NCBI GenBank assembly: GCA_029558535.1
Contig: JAKQEK010000071.1
Coordinates: 62,001 to 126,000, forward strand
DNA length: 64,000 nt
DNA from: Bacteroidota bacterium
GTDB taxonomy: Bacteria; Bacteroidota; Bacteroidia; Bacteroidales; ML635J-15
Reading direction: 5' to 3'
Position 1 is the stretch's first letter, and each line of letters starts with the position of its first letter. The notes beneath the pieces are model-generated. The model saw nothing but the letters and a program-made list of their open reading frames with translations, did no database searches and was not told the DNA's origin. Shown here piece by piece: positions 10,937 to 20,404 of this stretch. The position numbers and the translations under genes are program-made.

Positions 10937-11917
10937 ATGGCAAGAACAGCAAAGAATTCGACAATAATCTATTTAATTTATAATTCCAAATTTGTTAGAA
11001 ATATTTACCGAATATTTTCGCCCTTAAAGGCAAAGCGGTTGGACTTTTATGATAATTTCTTGCGTGACTATATTTATAATTATTATACTGCATCAAGTCT
11101 TTCGGAAAAGCGATTCTATAATATCGGCGCAGGTAATCAAAGAAGTAGTTTTGATTTTTGGACATATATAGACCTTGATACCGATCACTATAGTAAATCA
11201 GGAATTGATATTAATTACGATTTGGAATCGTTAAAGCCGTTGCCATTGGAGGACAACTCTGCAGAAATTGTTTTTAACTCATTTGTGATTGAACATATTT
11301 CTGTTGAAGCTACTAAGAATTTGTGCAAAGAAGCTTATCGTGTTTTAAAAAATGGTGGAGTTTTTCATTCGAAGGTTCATTGTTACGATTACAGCTACAA
11401 ATTGTTAAAAAAAGGCTTGATCTCTCCAAAAGTCCCCTTCGAATGCAGGGAGAGTAACGATTTGATAGAGGCATTTATTAAAAAACACAATGGAAAAGTT
11501 AGAGCCTTTTTCAATGAATCGCATGAATATGTTTTTGAGAGTATAAAAGATAAGGAAGACAGGATTGTATTTTCTCCAGGAAATGCATTTTTATATCACA
11601 ACGCAGATGCCGCAGTTGATAATATTTGTGCAATGAATGGTGGTGCTGATGCTGTGTTAAATTCAATCGAAGCAGAAAATGCTGAACAGTTTTACGCTTT
11701 TATCAGAGAAAATTATGTTGATCATTCTAAAAAACAGTCTTATCAACACAATGCAGATTATTTCTCTAAAGAAGATTTGTTAAATTATATCAAAGATTTA
11801 GGATTTTCAGACGTTTATTTCACTCAACCTTTTCAAAGTATTAGTCCTGCTTTATGGGAAGAGAGCCTAAATAATATTCATAAAGGCTTTACATTTTCTA
11901 TTGAGGCAGTTAAATAA
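10937..11917 (+). CDS. Class I SAM-dependent methyltransferase
   Basis: A 326-residue protein with a Rossmann methyltransferase core. FYNIGAGNQ (about 61-69) is motif I, binding S-adenosylmethionine; YIDLDTD is the acidic end of strand 2; LEDNSAEIVFNSFVIEHI is motif II with the following helix; and EAYRVLKNGGVFHSKV is post-II, typical of Methyltransf_11. Such proteins often sit in polysaccharide or lipid pathways. Here it lies between aroA and aroC, but no link to aromatic synthesis is evident. It has no signal peptide. The N-terminus (FVRNIYRIFSPLKAKRLDFYDNFL) is basic and amphipathic and might touch the membrane. The substrate cannot be told from sequence. Confidence 0.8.
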   Translation: MARTAKNSTIIYLIYNSKFVRNIYRIFSPLKAKRLDFYDNFLRDYIYNYYTASSLSEKRFYNIGAGNQRSSFDFWTYIDLDTDHYSKSGIDINYDLESLKPLPLEDNSAEIVFNSFVIEHISVEATKNLCKEAYRVLKNGGVFHSKVHCYDYSYKLLKKGLISPKVPFECRESNDLIEAFIKKHNGKVRAFFNESHEYVFESIKDKEDRIVFSPGNAFLYHNADAAVDNICAMNGGADAVLNSIEAENAEQFYAFIRENYVDHSKKQSYQHNADYFSKEDLLNYIKDLGFSDVYFTQPFQSISPALWEESLNNIHKGFTFSIEAVK

Positions 11918-11921
11918 TTTA

Positions 11922-11929
11922 TAAATTTG
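11922..11929 (+). promoter_or_regulatory. Bacteroidota -7 element before aroC
   Basis: TAAATTTG matches TAnnTTTG, 18 bases before the aroC ATG at 11948. Confidence 0.45.
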
Positions 11930-11947
11930 TAATAAATCCGTTTAACT

Positions 11948-12919
11948 ATGAACTCATTTGGCAGAATTTTCAGGATAAACATTTATGGCGAATCTCATGG
12001 CTATGAGATAGGAGTTATTATTGATGGCTGTCCGGCGGGGATTAGTTTACATGAGTCAGATTTTATTACTGACATTTCGAGACGTAAATCCGGCACAGAA
12101 GGCACAACAGCACGTTTCGAAAACGATACAGCATCAATAAAAAGCGGAGTGTATAAGGGATTCACAACAGGAGCCCCCATTTTGATTTCGTTCACAAATG
12201 AGGACATTAAAACCGAGGATTATAATTTTGATGGTTTTTTCCGTCCCGGACATGCTGACTTTACTGCTTATAAAAAATACAATGGATACAATGATCCATC
12301 AGGAGCCGGACATTTTTCGGGTAGGCTGACTTTAGCTTTGGTGGCAGCAGGTTGCGTAGCGAAAAAAGTAATTTCTGATGTTCATATTTCAGCAAATTTG
12401 ATAAGTGTCGGTGGGGAAAGTGATATATTGGCTTCAGTTAATAAAATTAGGAATGAAGAAGATTCTGCTGGAGGGATTATTGAATGTCGTATGAATAATC
12501 TGCCGGTTGGTTTGGGCGAACCTTTTTTTGACAGTGTAGAATCTTTAATTTCACATGCGATTTTTTCCATTCCTGGAGCAAAAGCAATAGAATTTGGTGA
12601 AGGAATAAAATCTTCATCAATGAAAGGATCTGAGTTTAATGATGTTTATACTGATATATACGGTAAAACCCATACAAATAACTGTGGAGGAATAAACGGA
12701 GGCATTACTAACGGAAACGAATTGTATTTCAGAGTCTTTTTTAAACCTGCCTCAAGTATTGGTAAATCTCAAAAGTCATTTAATTTTAATTCTCACAAAA
12801 TCGAAGAATTTAAAATTGAAGGACGACATGACAGTTGTTATGTTTTACGAACTCCTGTAATTGTCGAAGCTATTGCAGCAGTCGTTATGGCAGATTTAAA
12901 ACTAATAGCGGGACTGTAG
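11948..12919 (+). CDS. aroC: Chorismate synthase (GAGHFSGR subtype)
   Basis: Makes chorismate from EPSP by 1,4-trans elimination using reduced FMN, the last shared step of aromatic synthesis. Signatures seen: YGESHG (first catalytic His), RPGHADFTAYKKY, NGGITNG with a KPASSIGK-like substrate loop, and EGRHDSCYVLRTPVIVEA (second His). The usual GGGRSSARET segment reads GAGHFSGRLTLALVAAG. I know that HFSGR form mainly from clostridial chorismate synthases, so this may be a transferred or minor Bacteroidota lineage. At 323 residues it is shorter than the usual 350-390, with the missing length spread over loops. The stop is two bases before the ATG of the nuclease gene, so the two are translationally close. 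Confidence 0.93.
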   Translation: MNSFGRIFRINIYGESHGYEIGVIIDGCPAGISLHESDFITDISRRKSGTEGTTARFENDTASIKSGVYKGFTTGAPILISFTNEDIKTEDYNFDGFFRPGHADFTAYKKYNGYNDPSGAGHFSGRLTLALVAAGCVAKKVISDVHISANLISVGGESDILASVNKIRNEEDSAGGIIECRMNNLPVGLGEPFFDSVESLISHAIFSIPGAKAIEFGEGIKSSSMKGSEFNDVYTDIYGKTHTNNCGGINGGITNGNELYFRVFFKPASSIGKSQKSFNFNSHKIEEFKIEGRHDSCYVLRTPVIVEAIAAVVMADLKLIAGL

Positions 12920-12920
12920 C

Positions 12921-15743
12921 ATGAAAAGTTTTATTGAAGAAGTTTCTAAAAATATTCTAAACGAAAGTAATAATCTATCAGACCTAGAAATTATAGTGCC
13001 CAATCAGCGAACAGGATTATTCTTAAAAAAATCTTTGATTGAATTGGTTGATGAAGTTTGCTGGATGCCAAAGATTACTACTATTCAGAACGTTTTTCTT
13101 AATAATTCATCTTTGCATCAGGCAGAAGACTTATTATTGATATATAAGTTGTATAATGTTTTTGTCCGTTATACAAATAGCAATGAGAGTTTCGATGATT
13201 TTTATTATTGGGGCGAGATAATTCTTAACGATTTTGATGATATAGACAAATATCTTGTTGATGCTTCAAAACTGTTCAGTACAATCAGAGATCTTAAGGA
13301 AATAGATAATAGATTTGACGGTTATCAGGAAGATGAAATAGAGATTATTAGAAGATTTTGGATACATATTAACGATTCTCGCTTAAGTATTCACAAACAA
13401 AAGTTTCTGGAGCTATGGCAAGCAATGTTTGATATTTATTCGAAATTCAGGGAAGAAATCCTCAAAGAGAATATAGCTTATCCGGGTCTTATTTACCGTA
13501 CTGTTGCCGAAAATATTGAAAATTGTATTTTCGACAAAACAGAATATATTGTTGTCGGATTTAACGCTCTTAATAAATGTGAGAAAAAACTGTTTGCCTA
13601 CTTAAAGAGCAATAAGACAGTAAGGTTTTTTTGGGATGCGGATAAATATTATCTTGATAATTCATTTCAAGAAGCCGGAAGGTTTTTAAGAGAGAATATA
13701 AAGAAATTTCCACCACACAAAAATATTGGAATAGTTAATAATATTAAGCCAATTAAAAAAAACATAGAAGTAATTACTGCTCCATCTCCGGTAAGTCAGG
13801 TAAAAATGCTTGAGGAAATTCTCCGAGAATGGAAAAAAGAAGAGGGTTTTAATCCCGAAAAAACCGCTATCGTTTTAGGTGACGAGAGTTTGTTAATTCC
13901 TTTGATTAGTTCTTTGCCGCCATATATTGAACCATATAATGTTTCGATGGGCTTTCCGGTTAAGAATTCTTCAGCTTACGGTTTTATTTACCATTTGGTA
14001 TCGCTGCGTCGAAGAAGCCGACAGCAAGATGTTGTATGCAATTTTTATTTTAAGGATGTTCTGTCAATTATAAATCATAGTTTTATTAAGAATTTGTTTA
14101 ATCAGGATGTTTGTGAACTCGAAAAGCAAATCAACACCGAAAAAATGATTTATATCGAATCGCAGTTTTGCTTAAGAAATAAATTATTTACAGATTTATT
14201 TAAATCAGGGATTACTTCAATATCTGAAATAAGTCAATGGATTATGGAGATATGTTCTGATATTCTTGATTTAATAAGTGTAAAGGATGATTTTGCTGTG
14301 GATTCAGAGTTCTTAAATAAAATATTGTCAAGAGTAAGTATTTTGAATGATAGTATAATTTCTGGTCAGGTAGATTTAAAACGTCCTGAAATATACTACA
14401 GATTATTACTTAATTCTGTACGCAGTTTGAGTGTGGCTTTTGAGGGAGAACCTTTACAAGGAATGCAAGTGCTTGGATTTTTAGAAACCCGCTGCCTTGA
14501 TTTTGACAAAGTAATAATGATATCTGTTAATGAGGGTGTATTTCCAAAGAAATCAGCAGCACAAAGCCTTATTCCTTATAATTTAAGAAGGTTTTATGAA
14601 TTACCTTCTATAGAGTATCAGGATAGCATATTTGCATATTATTTTTACAGACTTTTACAGAGATCCAAAGATGTTAAGATTATCTATAGTGCTCAGGCCG
14701 GGGATGCAGGTTCTGAAGCCTCAAGGTTTATTTCTCAACTAAAGTATGAATCCGGCCAAAATATTAAATTTAGAAATGACGGATATCAGATAAATATTTC
14801 ACCATCAAAAAAGGTATTTGCCAAGAAAACAGAAAAAATAAATGCAAAAGTATTGGAAATACTCAAGAAAGGAATAAGTCCTAAGGCAATTAATGAATAT
14901 TTAAACTGTCCTTTTAGGTTTTATTTAGACTATGTCGAAGAAATAAAAGAACCAAAAAAGTTAGAAGAGCAGGAAGATAGTGCTTTTTTTGGTAAACTTT
15001 TTCATGAAATAATGAAGGAGTTGTATGAGCCATATATTGGCAAAGTCCTGGATGACAACGATTTTGATAGAATTTGTAAAAAATCAAATATTGAAAATGC
15101 AAAAGTACAGGCTTTAAAAAAAGTTTTTGGGTTAAAAACAAAAGTTGAAATAGAAAGATATAATCAAAAACTGATAGTGGACATCGTTTTGAAATATGTT
15201 GACTCATTATTGAGTTATGACAGGCGAAGTTGTCCATTAACAATGATTAGTCTTGAAGAGCCTCATAATTATGTATTTAAATTTTCTGAGCCAGGGCAAA
15301 ATGAGCAGTACGAAATAAAAATATCCGGTATTATTGACAGAGTTGATTTGCACAATGGTTTTTACCGTGTTTTTGACTACAAAACAGGTAAAATTATTCA
15401 AAAAGTAAAATCTCTTGAAATGTTGTTTGAGAAAGATCGTAAGACAGAACTGAATACAATTACTCAGATATTACTTTATTCATTGATGATCTCTAACGAT
15501 GAAAGTATATCGGTTTGCCCGGGTGCTGTAAATATTAATGAGCTATCCGAAGAATATAATTATCATCTGATAATTGGAGATGTTGAATTGGAAAGGTTTG
15601 ATAACTCTCAAGTTAAAGTTGATTTCCTGAAATTATTGGAACAAATGTTTTGTGATTTAATTAAAAAAGAAGGTTATTTTAATCCAACAGAAAACATTAA
15701 AACCTGTGAATACTGCCCATACAAAAATATTTGTGACAAATGA
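12921..15743 (+). CDS. AddB-like PD-(D/E)XK nuclease / inactivated helicase
   Basis: A 940-residue protein resembling the AddB subunit of AddAB-type recombination nucleases, which resect double-strand DNA ends for RecA. The N-terminus (IIVPNQRTGLFLKKSL) occupies the helicase motif I position but lacks a Walker A lysine loop, so ATPase activity is unlikely in this domain, as in many AddB proteins. The C-terminal third holds the nuclease: CPFRFYLDY near residue 666, GIIDRVD then VFDYKTGK near 800-820 (the D-x-K core), and CEYCPYKNIC at the end. The four cysteines match the iron-sulfur clasp of AddB. It starts two bases after aroC, probably co-transcribed without functional link. The AddA partner is not in the window. 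Confidence 0.85.
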   Translation: MKSFIEEVSKNILNESNNLSDLEIIVPNQRTGLFLKKSLIELVDEVCWMPKITTIQNVFLNNSSLHQAEDLLLIYKLYNVFVRYTNSNESFDDFYYWGEIILNDFDDIDKYLVDASKLFSTIRDLKEIDNRFDGYQEDEIEIIRRFWIHINDSRLSIHKQKFLELWQAMFDIYSKFREEILKENIAYPGLIYRTVAENIENCIFDKTEYIVVGFNALNKCEKKLFAYLKSNKTVRFFWDADKYYLDNSFQEAGRFLRENIKKFPPHKNIGIVNNIKPIKKNIEVITAPSPVSQVKMLEEILREWKKEEGFNPEKTAIVLGDESLLIPLISSLPPYIEPYNVSMGFPVKNSSAYGFIYHLVSLRRRSRQQDVVCNFYFKDVLSIINHSFIKNLFNQDVCELEKQINTEKMIYIESQFCLRNKLFTDLFKSGITSISEISQWIMEICSDILDLISVKDDFAVDSEFLNKILSRVSILNDSIISGQVDLKRPEIYYRLLLNSVRSLSVAFEGEPLQGMQVLGFLETRCLDFDKVIMISVNEGVFPKKSAAQSLIPYNLRRFYELPSIEYQDSIFAYYFYRLLQRSKDVKIIYSAQAGDAGSEASRFISQLKYESGQNIKFRNDGYQINISPSKKVFAKKTEKINAKVLEILKKGISPKAINEYLNCPFRFYLDYVEEIKEPKKLEEQEDSAFFGKLFHEIMKELYEPYIGKVLDDNDFDRICKKSNIENAKVQALKKVFGLKTKVEIERYNQKLIVDIVLKYVDSLLSYDRRSCPLTMISLEEPHNYVFKFSEPGQNEQYEIKISGIIDRVDLHNGFYRVFDYKTGKIIQKVKSLEMLFEKDRKTELNTITQILLYSLMISNDESISVCPGAVNINELSEEYNYHLIIGDVELERFDNSQVKVDFLKLLEQMFCDLIKKEGYFNPTENIKTCEYCPYKNICDK

Positions 15744-15751
15744 TATTTTAA

Positions 15752-15889
15752 ATGATTAATGACAAATTATATAATCAAATAATTCAGATCAGTAGGTTGG
15801 GTGATTCGGGAAAAGATTTCTTAAAAAAAAATGTACAACAAATTATCAAAATTTGGTTATATGAAAATATTTTTTTTAAATTGCATTAA
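15752..15889 (+). CDS. Possible small ORF (45 residues)
   Basis: ATG at 15752 opens a 45-codon frame with a basic, mixed helical composition (IIQISRLGDSGKDFLKK, then IIKIWLYENIFF). It begins 9 bases after the stop of the AddB-like gene on the same strand, so it could be translated from the end of that transcript. I recognise no homologue. In AT-rich DNA such frames also arise by chance. Confidence 0.25.
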   Translation: MINDKLYNQIIQISRLGDSGKDFLKKNVQQIIKIWLYENIFFKLH

Positions 15890-15917
15890 AATTTATTAAT
15901 CATTAAAAACTTAGCTT

Positions 15918-16487
15918 ATGAAAAAGAACATTTTATTATTAGGATTAGTAGTTGTATTTGCTTTAGCTTCATGTGGTGGAGGCAAGGATGAAAAGAAAGA
16001 TGGCGAAAAAAAGCCTGTATGTGAAGTAGAAAATTCAATTGCAATCACAATTCAGGATTATTATTATTCTATGAATGACACATTGGTTTATTCTACACCA
16101 AATTTTGAAGTTAAACACAGTGAGTATACATGGATAAACGATTCATCTGTTTCACTGAAGTTTTGCAATTATGATCCGAAAGAACTAGTTGGAGCAAGAC
16201 AGGAAACTCAAATTGATTTGATTATTGAGCTTAATGCAAGACACGGTAAAAAACTTGAACCCGGATATTATGGTTATAGAGATTATGAAACAGGTATGTG
16301 GGCAGGTGTTACCATGGCTACAGCATACGGAACCGTATGGTTCAATGGTAATAATCAAGGTGGAGTTACTGTTGAGTACATTGACAAGGATGCAATTTGC
16401 GGAACATTAAGTCTTAATGTTGAAAGTCCAGATAGTCCAATGATTGGTATTGTCAGGACAAACGGGACTTTTGTTTATAAAAAATAG
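15918..16487 (+). CDS. Predicted lipoprotein of unknown function
   Basis: A 189-residue lipoprotein: signal LLLGLVVVFALASC with C19 as the lipidated residue, then Gly-Gly-Gly and a highly charged linker (KDEKKDGEKKP) that would hold the domain off the membrane. The globular part is beta-rich (SVSLKFCNYDPKE, PGYYGYRDYETGMWAGVTM, GTVWFNGNNQGGVTVEYI), with two Cys that may pair. The tail GIVRTNGTFVYKK looks like a closing strand. I do not recognise the family. It is followed directly by a strong terminator, so it is probably a single-gene unit. Confidence 0.7.
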   Translation: MKKNILLLGLVVVFALASCGGGKDEKKDGEKKPVCEVENSIAITIQDYYYSMNDTLVYSTPNFEVKHSEYTWINDSSVSLKFCNYDPKELVGARQETQIDLIIELNARHGKKLEPGYYGYRDYETGMWAGVTMATAYGTVWFNGNNQGGVTVEYIDKDAICGTLSLNVESPDSPMIGIVRTNGTFVYKK

Positions 16488-16503
16488 CGAAAGATTTAAT
16501 ATG

Positions 16504-16529
16504 AAAAAACCGGCTAGCCCGGTTTTTTT
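16504..16529. terminator. Bidirectional terminator between convergent genes
   Basis: AAAAAACCGG, a five-base loop (CTAGC), then CCGGTTTTTTT: a GC stem flanked by A and T runs, so it works for the lipoprotein gene on the plus strand and for the purB-ABC-DUF192 operon on the minus strand. Confidence 0.85.
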
Positions 16530-16550
16530 ATTTGTAGTTAATGGAAATCA

Positions 16551-17072
16551 TTAGAATTGAATCAAATCACCTTCCTTTATTTGATATTTATCACATAACC
16601 CACCATTAATTTCAACCACATACATTGCAGGAGCTTTGGATGGGAGAGAAGTGTCATCGAGGATATTGGTGTTTTTATAAATATCAACAATTTCTTTATC
16701 AGAATTCACGTAAATAATATCTAATGATATGATGGTGTTTCTCATATAAAATGATTGAATTTCATCCTTATAAAACAAAAATATCATACCTTGGTTTTCT
16801 TCCATTTCAGGTCTGAACATTAGACCTCTTGCACGTTCCTCGTCTGTGCTGGCAATTTCAAGATCTATCTTAAATAATTCTTTGTTTGTTTCATTCTGCA
16901 AAAACCATAATTCTCCGTCTTTTCTGAATTTTGGAGGATTTTCAAAGCTGTAATTTATTGGTTTTAATTCTCCATTGTGTGTTTTAGGTCTGTCTTTTTT
17001 CTTATCATTGTTACATTGGATAGAAATTAAACTGATTAACAGTATTGAAAATATGAGAAGTCCTTTTTTCAT
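16551..17072 (-). CDS. DUF192 family lipoprotein
   Basis: A 173-residue protein with a lipoprotein signal (LISLISIQC, C20) and a DUF192 domain from about residue 60 to the end. DUF192 signatures are present: ARGLMFRPEMEENQGMIF, FYMRNTIISLDIIYV, VVEINGG and the final GDLIQF. The fold is a small beta-barrel of unknown biochemical role, usually exported. It is the last gene of a leftward operon: 13 bases separate its ATG from the stop of the ABC exporter, and a terminator follows. Confidence 0.9.
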   Translation of the reverse strand: MKKGLLIFSILLISLISIQCNNDKKKDRPKTHNGELKPINYSFENPPKFRKDGELWFLQNETNKELFKIDLEIASTDEERARGLMFRPEMEENQGMIFLFYKDEIQSFYMRNTIISLDIIYVNSDKEIVDIYKNTNILDDTSLPSKAPAMYVVEINGGLCDKYQIKEGDLIQF

Positions 17073-17085
17073 TTATTGATTATAT

Positions 17086-18906
17086 TTAGCTTAATTGTAA
17101 ATTATGTAGTTTGTAATAAACGCCTTTCTTTTTAAGTAGTTCGTCATGTCTTCCAGTTTCAACAATTTTACCTTCGTGCATAACGCAAATAAGATCAGCA
17201 TTTTTTATTGTTGACAAACGATGTGCAATAACAATTGAAGTCCGGCTTTTCATTAGATTTTCAAGAGCTTCCTGCACTAGCTTTTCTGATTCAGTATCAA
17301 GTGACGAAGTAGCTTCATCAAGGATAAGTATTGGCGGATTTTTGAGAACTGCTCTAGCAATACTTAGCCTTTGTTTTTGTCCTCCCGACAGTTTGCAGCC
17401 ACTATCTCCAATATTAGAATTATATGAGTTTTCTATTTCACAAATAAAATCATGAGCATTTGCAACTCTGGCAGCTTCTATAACTTCTGTTTCTCCGGCA
17501 TTAGCTTTTCCGAATGCAATGTTGTTAAATATACTATCATTAAAGAGGATAGGAGTTTGATTAACATATCCTATCAGGTTTCTTATATCAGAAAGTTTAA
17601 AATCTTTGACGTTTTTTCCATCGATAATTATTTCACCTGAATTTATATCATAAAAACGAGGTATCAAATCAACCAAAGTTGACTTTCCCGATCCGCTTTG
17701 GCCGACTAATGCGACTGTCTGTCCCTTCTTTACTTTTATATTTATATCATTTAATACAGGGTGGTCAGAATAAGAGAAACAGACATTTTTAAATTCGATT
17801 GAATCAGAGAAATTATCTATTCTTTCTGCACCTTGTTTTTCAACAATAGGATTGGGTGCTACTAAAATATCGTTTATTCTGTCCACCGAAGCCATAGCTT
17901 TCTTTATGTTATACCAAGATGATGATAAAGTTTTGGCTGGAGCAATTATCTGACTGAAAATAACAAGATAACCTATTAAAGCCTGAGATGACATTTGAGT
18001 GTTATCTCCCAAAATCATAGTGCCTCCATACCACATTATTACAACAACAGCAGTCGTAGCAAGAAATTCACTAAGAGGGCTGGCAAGGAATCTTTTACGA
18101 TTTATTTTGTTCATTAAACTCGTATATTCCTCGTTTGTCTTTTTAAATCTGCCTGATATGTGGTTTTCTGCATTAAATGCTTTAACAATTCTTAATCCGC
18201 CAATCATTTCATCAATTTGGGTCATTATATTACCCATTTGTTTCTGACCAATCATTGAGGTTTTGCGTAATGACTTTCCGGCTAATCCAATTAAAAGTCC
18301 TACAACCGGTAACAGAATTAAAACAAAAATAGTTAGCTGCCAACTAAGAAATACCATAGCCCCTAGAAACATTATTATTTTAATCGGATCACGAAAAATC
18401 ATTTCTAAAGAACTCATTATTCCCCATTCAATTTCCTGAACATCACTAGTCATTCTCGAAATAATGTTTCCTTTTTTCTCATCTGAAAAATAACTTATAG
18501 GTAAACTGATAGCTTTATCAAATAACTTGTTGCGAATATCCCTTACAACACCATTTCTTATGGGAACCATAAAATGGTTGGCTAGATACATCGTTGCGGT
18601 TTTAAAAAGTGTTGCAATGATTACAATTATTCCTATACTAAGCAAAGCTTGAAATTCACCATTATCAATAATTATCTTACTTAGCCAGTAGTTAAAATTG
18701 TATTGTATATTTGATATACTGGTAATGTCTAAAGGTATTTTTTCTGTTATTAAAGATTGAGTTTTGAACAATATTCCTAAAAAAGGAATTGCCAAAGCAA
18801 AAGAAAACAAACTGAAAATCGTAGATAAAATATTAAAAAATACGTTTAGTAAAGCGTATGATTTATAGGGAATAATATATTTTAATATTTTTAAAAAATC
18901 TTTCAT
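17086..18906 (-). CDS. ABC transporter, MsbA-like half-exporter (permease-ATPase fusion)
   Basis: A 606-residue half-transporter that would work as a homodimer in the inner membrane. The N-terminal half has six membrane helices in the ABC exporter type I arrangement, with the coupling-helix region SYFSDEKKGNIISRMTSDVQE. The C-terminal ATPase has Walker A GQSGSGKST near residue 400, signature LSGGQKQRLS, Walker B ILILDEATSSLD and the H-loop IVIAHRLST. This layout is that of MsbA/LmrA-type exporters of lipid A or other hydrophobic compounds. Substrate specificity cannot be read from sequence. The gene follows purB by 30 bases on the same strand and precedes the DUF192 gene. Confidence 0.9.
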   Translation of the reverse strand: MKDFLKILKYIIPYKSYALLNVFFNILSTIFSLFSFALAIPFLGILFKTQSLITEKIPLDITSISNIQYNFNYWLSKIIIDNGEFQALLSIGIIVIIATLFKTATMYLANHFMVPIRNGVVRDIRNKLFDKAISLPISYFSDEKKGNIISRMTSDVQEIEWGIMSSLEMIFRDPIKIIMFLGAMVFLSWQLTIFVLILLPVVGLLIGLAGKSLRKTSMIGQKQMGNIMTQIDEMIGGLRIVKAFNAENHISGRFKKTNEEYTSLMNKINRKRFLASPLSEFLATTAVVVIMWYGGTMILGDNTQMSSQALIGYLVIFSQIIAPAKTLSSSWYNIKKAMASVDRINDILVAPNPIVEKQGAERIDNFSDSIEFKNVCFSYSDHPVLNDINIKVKKGQTVALVGQSGSGKSTLVDLIPRFYDINSGEIIIDGKNVKDFKLSDIRNLIGYVNQTPILFNDSIFNNIAFGKANAGETEVIEAARVANAHDFICEIENSYNSNIGDSGCKLSGGQKQRLSIARAVLKNPPILILDEATSSLDTESEKLVQEALENLMKSRTSIVIAHRLSTIKNADLICVMHEGKIVETGRHDELLKKKGVYYKLHNLQLS

Positions 18907-18936
18907 AAAAAGGAGAACTCTAAATTTAAAAATTTA

Positions 18937-20280
18937 TTATAATCCGGTGTAATTAAATGGTGTTATTGATTTAAGTTCAGCTTTAATTTCATCAGAGATG
19001 TTTAATGAATCAATAAATTGTGTCATTATACTCTGAGTAATTTTTTTATTTGTTCTTGTCAATTGTTTCAACGTTTCGTAAGGATCCGGGTAATTTTCGC
19101 GTCTGAGAATTGTTTGTATTGCTTCTGCTATAACCATCCAGTTATTGTCGAGATCTGCATCGATTTTTTCTTTATTAAGTAAAAGTTTAGAAATTCCTTT
19201 TTTGATTGATTCAAATGCAATAATTGTATATGCAAATGGCAATCCAATATTGCGGAGTACAGTTGAATCGGTAAGGTCACGCTGTAATCTACTGACAGGC
19301 AATTTGTTAGCTAAGTGTCCCGATATTGCCATAGCCATTCCTAGATTCCCTTCCGCATTTTCAAAATCGATAGGGTTTACTTTATGTGGCATTGCACTGG
19401 AGCCAACTTCATTTTTATTAATTTTTTGCTTGAAGTAGTCCATTGAAATATAAGCCCAAATATCTTTACAGAAATCAGTAAGAATATTGTTGATTCTTGC
19501 CATACATTGCAAAAGAGCAGCTAAATTGTCATAATGCTCTATTTGAGTAGTCGGAAAACTTCTGTGAAGGCCAAGATAGTTATTTACAAAATGATAACCG
19601 AAATTATCCCAGTCAATATCAGGATAACTAATAACATGAGCATTAAAATTTCCCGTGGCTCCACCAAATTTAGAACTAAATGGTATTTGGTCCATTTGGG
19701 TCATTTGTTCTTTTATTCTTGCCGAGAAAACCTGAATTTCTTTTCCGAGACGGGTAGGAGAAGCAGGTTGTCCATGTGTTCTGGCAAGCATCGAAATATC
19801 TTTCCATTCGTTGCTGAGGTTGTCGAGTATTTCAACAATCTCAAAAAGGGCAGGAGAGTAAATTTCATTCATACAATCTTTAATACTTAATGGTATTGCA
19901 GTATTGTTTATGTCTTGGGAAGTTAAACCAAAGTGTATAAATTCCTTATATGCTGATAAATTCAGTTTATCAAATTTTTCTTTCAAAAAGTACTCAACAG
20001 CTTTTACATCGTGATTTGTTATTTTTTCAATTTCTTTAATCCTCTGAGCATCTTCTCCACTAAACTCATTATATATATCGCGTAATAAACCAAAATCAGG
20101 TTTGAAAAAATTCTTTAGTTGAGGAAGAGGGATTTCACATAAAGAAATGAAATATTCAATTTCCACTTCAACTCTATATTTTATTAAAGCATATTCTGAA
20201 AAATAATTACGTAAAACTTCTGTCTTACTTAAATATCTGCCGTCAACCGGGCTTATTGCGAATAGATTTTCTGAAATCAT
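18937..20280 (-). CDS. purB: Adenylosuccinate lyase
   Basis: Cleaves SAICAR to AICAR and adenylosuccinate to AMP, two fumarate-releasing steps of purine synthesis. The 447 residues fit the family. Signature GSSAMPHKVNPIDFENAEGN contains the mobile catalytic serine loop; LTSQDINNTA and ARTHGQPASPTRLGKE hold the catalytic His; SPVDGRY at the N-terminus is typical of the E. coli-like PurB branch. It heads a leftward operon with the ABC exporter and DUF192 genes. A -7 element lies at 20303-20310. Nothing unusual is seen. Confidence 0.97.
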   Translation of the reverse strand: MISENLFAISPVDGRYLSKTEVLRNYFSEYALIKYRVEVEIEYFISLCEIPLPQLKNFFKPDFGLLRDIYNEFSGEDAQRIKEIEKITNHDVKAVEYFLKEKFDKLNLSAYKEFIHFGLTSQDINNTAIPLSIKDCMNEIYSPALFEIVEILDNLSNEWKDISMLARTHGQPASPTRLGKEIQVFSARIKEQMTQMDQIPFSSKFGGATGNFNAHVISYPDIDWDNFGYHFVNNYLGLHRSFPTTQIEHYDNLAALLQCMARINNILTDFCKDIWAYISMDYFKQKINKNEVGSSAMPHKVNPIDFENAEGNLGMAMAISGHLANKLPVSRLQRDLTDSTVLRNIGLPFAYTIIAFESIKKGISKLLLNKEKIDADLDNNWMVIAEAIQTILRRENYPDPYETLKQLTRTNKKITQSIMTQFIDSLNISDEIKAELKSITPFNYTGL

Positions 20281-20302
20281 AATTCTCGGAATTTTTATAT
20301 GT

Positions 20303-20310
20303 CAAAGTTA
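20303..20310 (-). promoter_or_regulatory. Bacteroidota -7 element of purB
   Basis: Read on the minus strand, TAACTTTG matches TAnnTTTG, 22 bases before the purB ATG. Confidence 0.55.
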
Positions 20311-20350
20311 TTAAAACTTACTGAATTATCAAATTGCTAAAATAATTAAT

Positions 20351-20385
20351 AAAAAAAAAAGCTACCCGTAAATCGGATAGCTTTT
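20351..20385 (-). terminator. Rho-independent terminator after the DUF2723 gene
   Basis: On the minus strand AAAAGCTATCCG pairs with CGGGTAGCTTTT across a short loop (one mismatch) and is followed by ten T. It ends the DUF2723 transcript just before the purB promoter. Confidence 0.85.
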
Positions 20386-20404
20386 ACAGTTTAAGCGTTA
20401 TAAT

